Of a DNA stretch of 64,000 nucleotides, positions 42,741 to 50,400 are shown one piece after another; positions within the stretch are counted from its first letter, which is position 1, and each line of letters opens with the position of its first letter. A program made the position numbers and the translations under genes. The notes under the pieces were generated by a model. The model had not been told where the DNA came from, made no database searches, and was given only the letters and a program-made list of their open reading frames with translations. The DNA is from G963422705 sp963422705. GTDB lineage: Bacteria; Poribacteria; WGA-4E; WGA-3G. The stretch is taken from positions 124,001 through 188,000 of the forward strand of contig OY730443.1 of the NCBI GenBank assembly GCA_963422705.1, written 5' to 3'.

Positions 42741-43091
42741 CTATTTGGCAACTTTGGCACTAAAGCCGGCCCCTTCAACTGCGGCCGTTAAAGCAACATT
42801 TTCGACTTTGCCTTTCTCTACCTTCACCACAGCGGTATTGGTAGTCGAAGAAACGCTCACCACTTCAGAAACACCGGCAACTTGACTGAGTGCAGCCTGC
42901 ACCTTGCTGGTACATGCGCCTCACGTCATGCCTGTGACGTTTAACGTCACTTCTTGAATAGCTGCCTCCGCCGTGGCGGGTGAGATAGTTTCCTTTTTAT
43001 CGGTTTCTGTCTTCTGCTGTTCAGCACACCCGATGACAAGCAGTAGTGCGATAAAGGAGATAAATAGCATACCGTAGTACTGTATTCGCAT
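42741..43091 (-). CDS. HMA-domain lipoprotein with in-frame UGA (putative selenocysteine), copy 2
   Basis: Read through one UGA, this encodes 116 residues. The signal ends in lipobox VIGC (Cys22). After a polar linker comes a complete heavy-metal-associated domain: EVTLNVTGMT-U-GACTSKVQAAL, then VSSTTNTAVVKVEKGK and VEGAGFSAKVAK. UGA is codon 57 (42923-42921), exactly the first Cys of the GMTCxxC metal motif. A hairpin GTGCA-GGC-TGCAC (42902-42890) begins 18 nt after it, as a bacterial SECIS could. AGGAGG precedes the ATG. Without recoding only a stump without metal site is made. Function: metal or selenium/mercury binding at the envelope, inferred from the fold. Confidence 0.82.
42890..42902 (-). 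promoter_or_regulatory. Candidate SECIS hairpin of HMA gene 2
   Basis: On the minus strand GTGCA-GGC-TGCAC forms a 5-bp stem with a G-containing loop, extendable by one G-U pair. It begins 18 nt downstream of the UGA codon, close to the distance of the upper stem-loop in known bacterial SECIS elements. The stem is coding sequence, as required in bacteria. Confidence 0.5.
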
Positions 43092-43110
43092 CTTAGAAGC
43101 CCTCCTGTAT

Positions 43111-43139
43111 AAAAATGAAGGGCGAGCGGTGCCCGCCCT
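43111..43139 (-). terminator. Rho-independent terminator between the HMA genes
   Basis: On the minus strand AGGGCG (43139-43134) pairs with CGCCCT (43124-43119), followed by TCATTTTTAT. Each HMA gene thus has its own terminator, so the duplication copied a whole transcription unit. Confidence 0.8.
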
Positions 43140-43151
43140 GTAACTAAAAAT

Positions 43152-43571
43152 TTATTTGGCAACTTCGGCTGTAAAGCCGGCGCCCTCTACTGCGGCCGTT
43201 AAAGCAACATTTTCGACTTTGCCTTTCTCTACCTTCACCACAGCGGTATTGGTAGTCGAAGAAACGCTCACCACTTCAGAAACACCGGCAACTTGACTGA
43301 GTGCAGCCTGCACCTTGCTGGTACATGCGCCTCACGTCATGCCTGTGACGTTTAACGTCACTTCTTGAATGGCGTTCTCCGCCATGGCGTCCACATCAGC
43401 GGCGTCAGCTGTCGTGGCTTCCGCGGATTCGGATTTGACTACTTCGCCTTCCTTGGCTTCCATTGAACCTGTGTTAGCTTCTGGCATTTCTGCCTTTTTA
43501 CCCATCAGTCCACAGCCTACGAGTAATGAAAAAGCGATAAGGCAAATTAGTGATAATTTCGCGATATACAT
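43152..43571 (-). CDS. HMA-domain lipoprotein with in-frame UGA (putative selenocysteine), copy 1
   Basis: Read through one UGA, this encodes 139 residues. The signal has lipobox LLVGC (Cys20). A linker of about 50 residues rich in Glu, Ala and Ser precedes the same HMA domain as copy 2, with GMT-U-GACTSKV; UGA is codon 80 (43334-43332). The candidate SECIS hairpin lies at 43301-43313. AAGGAG precedes the ATG. The HMA parts of the two copies are nearly identical (offset 411 bp) whereas signal and linker differ. Retention of UGA at the same functional position in both copies argues against a random nonsense mutation. Confidence 0.82.
43301..43313 (-). promoter_or_regulatory. Candidate SECIS hairpin of HMA gene 1
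   Basis: This is identical to the hairpin of copy 2: GTGCA-GGC-TGCAC on the minus strand, starting 18 nt after the UGA at 43334-43332. Confidence 0.5.
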
Positions 43572-43592
43572 GGGTTGAACTCCTTGGTTTAT

Positions 43593-43953
43593 TTACCACT
43601 TATTGTAGCAGATATGTCCCAATTTGTCAAGCGTTTGCGCCAAATTATCTTTGCTGCTATCCTTCTTGCTCTGAAAGTACATACAATTGTGGTTCTTCCA
43701 TATAACGGATATCTTGTCGGCGCCATTGCGTGCCATACTTTTTAAGAACTGAGTCTGCTCTTGTTGGGCGATAAGAGCCATCGGTTTGGCCGTTTTCATT
43801 TTTAGCAATTCTTCACGCGACAATTGGTTTTTGCGAAAGGAGGGCTTACAACCCTCCATAATAATATTTGTGGGATGCAGGATGCTGTGAATAATAGCGT
43901 CTTCCAATCAGTATCGTGGCGTCCCATCTATTCCGCCGGAAACCGCTTTGTTC
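43593..43953 (-). pseudogene. Unknown gene with an in-frame TGA at codon 16
   Basis: An ATG overlapping the stop of the UvrC-like gene (ATGA) opens MNKAVSGGIDGTPRY and then meets TGA. The same frame continues for 104 codons, LEDAIIHSILHPTNIIMEG... to ICYNKW. The overlap makes this a plausible coupled gene broken by one nonsense change (a Trp codon TGG would fit). The alternative is an independent TTG-started frame of 104 residues. No family is recognised. No clear SECIS-like hairpin follows, so selenocysteine is not favoured. Confidence 0.4.
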
Positions 43954-44695
43954 ATCTGTTTCGGTGTACATCTAAAAAGGTGAACACTTTTTGGATACGT
44001 TGAATCTGTTTTTGAACAGCAGCAGCGCGTTCAAAATGAAGTGCTGCAGCCGCGCGCTCACGTTTCGCCACCATCGATTGAGAAACTTGAACGTAATTGC
44101 CCTCCAGCAATCCAACGACATTTGCTATCATTGCCTGGTAATCGCTGCGTGTTACATGTCCAGTACAGGGCGCGTTACACCGTCTGATATGGTAATTAAA
44201 ACAGGGGCGAAACTCCGGATGTGGGTTAAGCGCGCCTTCGCACGTGCGAATTGGAAAGATACGATGAAAAACATCAATCGCTTCCGCTGTCCATCTTCGG
44301 CTCGCGAAAGGGCCGAAATATCTCGCACCATCAGGTTCCGTTTTGGAAACTTGTTTCACAAGTGGGAAATCCGCTCCAATATCTATCCGAATATACCACG
44401 ATTTCCCACCATATTTCAACGCAGTATTGTAGGAAGGCTGATGCTTTTTTATCAACTGTGCCTCAAGAAAGAGTGCCTCTAATTCAGAGCGGCAGATTTG
44501 ATACCGAACGTCCGTTGTCCAACGAATGAGGCGTTTAATTTTCGATGGACGCCCTTTAATTTTGTGCAAATACGACAAGACCCTTTTCCGCAAACACTTC
44601 GCTTTTCCGATGTAGAGAATCTTGCCTGAAGCCCCTCTAAAAAAATAGACTCCCGGAAGTGATGGAAAGTCTTTTACCATTTCTGGTGTCAGCAT
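43952..44695 (-). CDS. UvrC N-terminal-like GIY-YIG endonuclease (Cho-like)
   Basis: A 247-residue protein equal to the N-terminal half of UvrC. The GIY-YIG domain has GVYFFRGASGKILYIGKAKCLRKR. SELEALFLEAQLIKKHQPSYN follows, with the Cys cluster RPCFNYHIRRCNAPCTG and a UVR-like segment ALHFERAAAVQKQIQRI. The RNase H-like nuclease domain and the terminal HhH of UvrC are absent, and the stop is clean, so it resembles Cho-type incision enzymes that cut 3' of DNA damage, but here with the UVR segment retained. GAGGG precedes the ATG. A frame overlapping its stop follows. Confidence 0.87.
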   Translation of the reverse strand: MLTPEMVKDFPSLPGVYFFRGASGKILYIGKAKCLRKRVLSYLHKIKGRPSKIKRLIRWTTDVRYQICRSELEALFLEAQLIKKHQPSYNTALKYGGKSWYIRIDIGADFPLVKQVSKTEPDGARYFGPFASRRWTAEAIDVFHRIFPIRTCEGALNPHPEFRPCFNYHIRRCNAPCTGHVTRSDYQAMIANVVGLLEGNYVQVSQSMVAKRERAAAALHFERAAAVQKQIQRIQKVFTFLDVHRNR

Positions 44696-44862
44696 CTCTG
44701 CCCTCTAACGAAAAATGATTTTTCTCAATTTACCATAACACTCCATAAAATTCAAATCAATTGAGTAAAGAAGCCACAAGGAACTCGATAATTCTCAAGA
44801 AGTTTGTTGACTGTACTTCTAACATCTGCTAAATTCCCATATTAAAAAGGAGGGATAGTCTC

Positions 44863-45610
44863 ATGAAATGGGTATTTTATCTCTAGTATCGGATGTCTCT
44901 GTATCTGTATCGGCAGTCCCGCCCTATGCGCAAATTTATTGGATGATGCTGTCGGCATCTGGCTTTTTGATGAAGGAAAAGGTGCTATCGCAGCCGACAC
45001 GTCTGGTAAGGGAAATGATGGAACAATCACCGGGGCAAAATGGACAAAAGGCAAATTCGGTAGCGCGTTGGAATTTGAGCCGCCACATGTTGTCACGGTT
45101 GAACACTCGGATAGTATGGCTTTCACGAAACAGATGACTATTGCTACGTGGGTTTATATGAACGATGGCGTTTCAGATACCGCTATCCGGCGAAACGGCG
45201 CCTATCTCTTAGAGGTACAGTCCCCTACTGAGAGAGTCCCGGGGGGATATGTATTCGGCATCTGGTCAGGAGGAGGGTTTACGGGCGGGGTATGGGGTAC
45301 AACCGAACTTGAATTTGAACAGTGGTACCACATCGTCGGGCGCTACGATGGAAATGAGATGCAAATCTATGTTGACGGTACACTTGAGGCAACCACAAAA
45401 CAGACAGGTGATATAGATGGTGCTGGCGAACTTCTATTCGGTACATTCGGTGGAGAGAAATTCCTGGGTAGGTTGGACGAGGTTGTCTTCTTTGACAAAG
45501 CGATAACAGAAGAAGAGATTGCAGAATTGATGAAAGGAGTAGAAGCGGTTTTGCCTATTTCGCCAAGCGGTTTGCTGACTAGCACGTGGGCGAAACTCAA
45601 GAATCATTAA
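44863..45610 (+). pseudogene. LamG-domain secreted protein, frameshifted in the signal peptide
   Basis: A strong AGGAGGG precedes ATG 44863, which opens MKWVFYL and then a TAG. In the +1 frame the sequence continues as ISSIGCLCICIGSPALCA, a signal-peptide core and cleavage site, straight into a complete LamG domain of about 220 residues: GIWLFDEGKGAIAADTSGKG, GKFGSALEFEPP, WYHIVGRYDGNEMQIYVDG, FLGRLDEVVFFDKAITEEEI. A single indel near 44880 thus separates start from body. A TTG at 44939 could start the domain but without export. The tail LLTSTWAKLKNH matches the other secreted proteins here. It is a true frameshift or a sequencing error. Confidence 0.8.
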
Positions 45611-45734
45611 TATGAGACGCGACGGCAACCGGAAAATAAATATCGCCGGGACTTGACAAATCGCGCATGCAGATGTTAGGATAACTCACGAAAGATAAAA
45701 CTGCACAGCACAACCTGTTAACAGCCTAAGAATT

Positions 45735-45854
45735 ATGGTTGAAGTTCAACATACCGCAGAAGATTTACCGTTTTGCGCGACATTAACATGCTCGCTTGGT
45801 GATAGTAAGATGATATTTGAATATCGCCTTGAACTTTGTCACGGAAAGGAGTAA
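45735..45854 (+). CDS. Possible 39-residue leader peptide before the peroxiredoxin-like gene
   Basis: A short frame MVEVQHTAEDLPF... with three Cys (FCATLTCS, ELCHGKE) ends 3 nt before the ATG of the selenocysteine peroxiredoxin-like gene. It contains that gene's ribosome binding site (GGAAAGGAG). It could be a coupled leader or chance. No clear ribosome binding site of its own is seen. Confidence 0.25.
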   Translation: MVEVQHTAEDLPFCATLTCSLGDSKMIFEYRLELCHGKE

Positions 45855-45857
45855 AAT

Positions 45858-46427
45858 ATGAAATCTAAATTAAATATATCCCTTGTTCTCGCAATCATTA
45901 CTCTAACGACTCTTGCCTGTCATGAATCAGAGATACTTGTCCCAATCCCCATTAACGAAGAATTGCCCCCGGGCCACGGCTTGAGCATTGGAGAACGGGC
46001 GCCCCTCTTCTCACTCGCTGATGGCGACGGGAACTTACACAGCCTCACAGATTATCTTGGCAAAAAGGTAGTACTCGTGTTTTATCGGCTCGGGACGTGA
46101 GGATTTTGTCAAGCGCAACTCGGTGAGTTGCAAACCGGATACAAAGCGATTCAAGCTGAGGACGCCGAAATTATTGCGATTAGTGCAGATTCGCCGCCCC
46201 TTGTCGTCTTAACCCGGCAGCGCCTCAACTTAACCTATCTCCTCCTCTCTGACCAAGGCGGAGAGGCAATTTCTGCGTATAATGTCGTTGATCAGGGCAA
46301 TCCTCGTATTGCCAGACCGGCCACTTATATAATTGATGAGAACGGCATAATTCAATGGAAGTTTCTTGACGAAAAATTCGACATTCGGCTGAGCTCTGAA
46401 CAAATTGTTGCAGAACTGAAAAAGTGA
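45858..46427 (+). CDS. Peroxiredoxin-like lipoprotein with in-frame UGA (putative selenocysteine)
   Basis: Read through one UGA, this encodes 189 residues of the AhpC/TSA thioredoxin-fold family. The signal ends in lipobox TLAC (Cys21). GERAPLFSLADGDGNLHSL and KKVVLVFYRLGT-U-GFCQAQLGELQ follow, then VNEL-type IIAISADSPP, YNVVDQGNPRIARPATYIIDENG and IQWKF. UGA (46098-46100, codon 81) replaces the first Cys of the CPFC-like redox motif, giving U81-x-x-C84. A perfect 7-bp hairpin with GGT loop (46115-46131) begins 14 nt later, matching a bacterial SECIS. AAGGAG lies 8 nt before the ATG. Expected role: peroxide or thiol-disulfide chemistry in the periplasm. Confidence 0.88.
46115..46131 (+). promoter_or_regulatory. 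Candidate SECIS hairpin of the peroxiredoxin-like gene
   Basis: GCAACTC-GGT-GAGTTGC forms a perfect 7-bp stem with a GGU loop, starting 14 nt after the UGA. Position, stem length and the GU in the loop agree with the essential upper part of known bacterial SECIS elements. Confidence 0.7.
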
Positions 46428-46447
46428 TAACGACAAGAGAGATACCT

Positions 46448-46573
46448 ATGAAATTATTTCGGATTTTTTGGGTTCTTGCAATCTTATTTTTCATTAATTA
46501 CAATGTTACCGTTTCTGATACCCCACCAAAGGGGACGCGGTTCTGGTATTCGCGTGACAAGTCTCTATGTTGA
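46448..46573 (+). CDS. Possible short exported peptide, probably a truncated gene
   Basis: A 41-residue frame with signal-like MKLFRIFWVLAILFFINY starts 20 nt after the peroxiredoxin-like stop, preceded by AAGAGAG. It ends ...SRDKSLC at a TGA. It may be the first part of a gene whose remainder was lost. No family is recognised. Confidence 0.3.
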   Translation: MKLFRIFWVLAILFFINYNVTVSDTPPKGTRFWYSRDKSLC

Positions 46574-46671
46574 GGGCGCCAGAATCTAGCTATTTTCAGT
46601 TTTGCCCCTTGGCCTCGCTACTGACGGAAAATCGAAAACGCGAGTAATTCGATGGATTTTTGACGCATATT

Positions 46672-46701
46672 TGCTTTCCACTTGGCAATTGTGCTATAAT
46701 T
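46672..46701 (+). promoter_or_regulatory. Probable promoter of the mod remnant
   Basis: TTGCTT (46672-46677), 18 nt spacer and a consensus TATAAT (46696-46701) lie about 185 nt before the ATG at 46886. No other gene start lies between. Confidence 0.4.
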
Positions 46702-46885
46702 TCCTAACATTATAGTGGTGTTTCTATTTTGAAACAACGTTTTAACGCCATGACGCTCACAGCATCCTCCGCAGAAAAGCGCGTATTGTCGAGACGTGAC
46801 AAAAGCCAGATAGATTCAGTCTAATTTTACGTTTTATGCGAATGCCCTTGCGGAACAATGCCTAATTTGGAGAAAAAAAGCACTC

Positions 46886-47435
46886 ATGAAAACCGATAAC
46901 GTTCAAAACAATACCGCGGTTCCAAGCAATGAACGACTTCAGCAGCTCAAGGAACTCTTCCCTGAATGCATCTCTGAAGGTGTGTTTGATACTGAAAAAC
47001 TCCCCAAAATACTTAACTTGAATAAAGTTATTGGGGGGGGTAAAAAGCGGTAAAACAGAGAGATATCGTTTCAATTGGGCCGGTAAATGCGAAGCGATGC
47101 GTTTTCTCGGCATACCTACCCAGGCTACCCTAAAGCCGTGCCAGTACAAATCCCCGAATTTCAATGACACCTCAACTCTCGTCAGTGAAGAAAGTCTCTT
47201 CAGTGAAGACGACAATTTAGAGGTGTTAAAACGCCTCTACAACCCATATTTCGGACGCATAAAAGTTATCTACACCGCCCTGCCCTATAACACTCGCAAG
47301 GACTTTGTCTCCCCTGATAACTACGCGGCGCCGTTAGAGTCCTCCTTTCAATTGACTCGCCAGAAAGATAGTAAAGGCAATCGACAAACGCGAGATGGCG
47401 CACAATCCTTCCTAAAAGGAGGCGCATCATGTTAA
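46886..47435 (+). pseudogene. N-terminal remnant of a type III DNA methyltransferase (Mod) with a G8 tract
   Basis: The first frame opens with LQQLKELFPECISEGVFDTEKL and stops at 47053. From the G8 tract (47033-47040) the +1 frame continues YRFNWAGKCEAMRFLG, LFSEDDNLEVLKRLYNPYFGRIKVIY and TALPYNTRKDFVSPDNYAAPLES. This is the start of a type III Mod protein (EGDNLEVLK, IYIDPPYNTGNDFVYPDN). The catalytic DPPY reads ALPY and the gene ends at 47435, overlapping the next start, so it is dead. Removing one G would join both halves. Homopolymer tracts switch many intact mod genes, so this may once have been phase-variable. Confidence 0.8.
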
Positions 47436-50400
47436 GAATTCAGCTTCCTTTTGCTATCCTATTTTTGATTGTGTCCGTGCTCTTTTTCGCACCGGGCCAA
47501 ACCGCAACCGCACAAAACGTAACCATTCCGGACGCGAATCTACGCGCTGCCATTGAGTCCGCCTTAGGCAAAAATGCAGGCGAGGTCATCACGCGGGCGG
47601 ACATGGCGACGTTAACAACGCTTACTGCAGAAGATGCCGGAATTATCGATTTAACCGGACTTGAGTTTGCAACCAATCTGACACGGTTGGGGCTTATCGG
47701 CAACGAAATCTCGGATATCTCTGCGCTCCAAGGGTTGGTAAAACTGACTGGGTTGTGGCTTGGCTGGAACGATATATCGGACATCTCGGCGCTCCAAGGG
47801 TTGGTAAACCTGACTGGGTTGTGGCTTATCGGCAACGATATATCCGATATCTCGGCGCTCCAAGGGTTGGTAAACCTGACTGGGTTGGGGCTTATCGGCA
47901 ACGATATATCCGATATCTCGGCGCTCCAAGGGTTGGTGAACCTGACTGGGTTGGATCTTGTCGGCAACGATATATCCGATATCTCGGCGCTCCAAGGGTT
48001 GCTAAAACTGACATGGTTGGGGCTTGACTACAACGAAATCTCGGATATCTCGCCGCTACAACCGTTGGTAAGCCTGACATACTTAGGGCTTTCCGAGAAC
48101 GAAATCTCGGATATCTCGCCGCTACAAGGGTTGGTAAAACTGACAGACTTGTATCTTTCCAACAACCCGCTATCAGATATCTCTGCACTACAAGGGTTGG
48201 TAAACCTGACAGAGTTGGGGCTTTCCGAGAACGAAATCTCGGACATCTCGCCGCTACAAGGGTTGGTAAACCTAATAAAGTTGCGGCTTGAGAACAACTA
48301 TATATCCGATTTCTCCCCGATTGCCGGATTGATAGATAATCTGGAGGAATACCGCTACAGCCCCCAATATGTAACCATTGTAACCATTCCGGACGCGGGG
48401 CTACGCATTGTAACCATTCCGGACGCGGGGCTACGCGCTGCCCTTGAGTCCGCCTTAGGCAAAAATGCAGGGGACGCCATCACACAGGCGGAGATAGCGA
48501 CGATAACAGCGCTTACTGCAAAAGAGGCTGGAATTATCGATTTAACCGGACTTGAGTTTGCAACCAATCTGACAGAGTTGAATCTTCGCGAGAACCAGAT
48601 ATCCGATATCTCGCCGCTCCAAGGGTTGGTAAAACTGATAGAGTTGAATCTTTCCTACAACCAGCTATCAGATATCTCTGCGCTCCAAGGGTTGGTAAAC
48701 CTGACAGAGTTGGGGCTGCTCGGCAACCAGAGATCTAACCGGATATCCGATATCTCGCCGCTCCAAGGGTTGGTAGAACTGACATCGTTGGATCTTTACG
48801 GCAACCGGATATCCGATATCTCTGCGCTCCAAGGGTTGGTAAAACTGACTGGGTTGTGGCTTGGCTGGAACGATATCTCAGATATCTCGGCGCTCCAAGG
48901 GTTGGTAAACCTGACATCGTTGGGGCTTGGCCCCAACCCGCTATCTGATATCTCGGCGCTCCAAGGGTTGGTAGAACTGACATACTTGTATCTTGGCTGG
49001 AACGAAATATCAGACATCTCTGCGCTCCAAGGGTTGGGAAAACTGACAGCGTTGCGGCTTTCCGGCAACCAGATATCAGACATCTCTGCGCTCCAAGGGT
49101 TGGTAGAACTGACAACGTTGGAGCTTGACTCGAACGATATATCAGACATCTCGCCGCTACAAGGGTTGGTAGAACTGACAGAGTTGTTGCTTGACAAGAA
49201 CCAGCTATCTGATATCTCGCCGCTCCAAGGGTTGGTAAAACTGACAGAGTTGGACCTTGGAGACAACCAGCTATCTGATATCTCTGCGCTACAAGGGTTG
49301 GTAGAACTGACAGAGTTGTATCTTAACAAGAACCAGCTATCTGATATCTCGCCGCTCCAAGGGTTGGTAAAACTGACAACGTTGTGGCTTGACTACAACC
49401 ATATATCCGATTTCTCCCCAATTGACGGATTGATACCTAATCTGGAGGATTACCGCAACAGCAACCAAACAATTCCCACTCCTAGTACGGTGGGCGGTAT
49501 TTCGCTGACTTCCACAGACATAACATTGGATAAAGCCAAGTATCACGTGTTTGTACGCGATGCCGATGGCGCCGGCATTCTAACCGATGCAGTCAAGCAC
49601 ACCGTTATTACTGGCATGCCTCTCTTAGATGAGTTCTTTAGCAACGGCGGCACCATAGAGCTCGTGGCGACGACAGGCACCTATGGCGATGCTCACATCA
49701 GTGAAATCATGTGGGGCATCGATGACGCCTTAGCCGAACCACAGAATAGCCACTGGATAGAACTTCAGGCAAACAAAGCTATAACCATTAATAGGAACTG
49801 GCGTCTTGTCTTCACCGACGGATATGTGGAGCAGGAGACTGTCGAAATATCCGGAATCGAATATCAAGTCATCGACAGGGTAAGCAATCTCGGTTTAGGG
49901 TATTGGGATGTGCCAGGGCAGAGTGGAAACACCGTGGAGACGAATAATCCTGCCAGGCAGCTCATCTCGATGGTTCGCGAGGGCAGCAAGGACAGCGATG
50001 GAATCTGGGTGGCAAAGGACGGCACACGTTCAGGACACTGGGCCGCATCGGCACACCCGAGCATCAACCTGTCCGGGAATCGTATCGGTACGCCCGGGGC
50101 AGATAAGAGTAAACGTATCACTCAAGCCGATAAGCCGTCTATCCCCGCGTCGCCATTCAAAATCACCGAGATTGGCAACGGTTCCGACGATAAAAACGAC
50201 TGGATTGAAATACAGAATGTCACCAACACGGAACAGAATCTGAAGGACAAAGTCTTCAGTATTGTCACCGGAACGACAGCCTCCCCTGCTGATACCCAGC
50301 TTTTCAAAGTCGATAAAGATGTCAAGGTTCCCGCCAAGGCGTTTCTCTTGATAGCCAATACGAGCCCTGAGGAGACAATCCTCGCCCGGGGGCAAGATGT

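Noticed and set aside
46571..46624. TGA after ...KSLC in the short frame following the peroxiredoxin-like gene as a fourth selenocysteine
   Set aside because: Read-through adds only 16 residues without a recognisable motif and no clear hairpin follows at the right distance.
47440..49329. Several long minus-strand frames opposite the LRR gene
   Set aside because: They are repeats of the LRR DNA read antisense and have no start signals or family features.
47650..49400. CRISPR-like appearance of regularly spaced near-identical repeats
   Set aside because: The 66-bp periodicity is coding: each unit translates to one 22-residue LRR in one uninterrupted frame.
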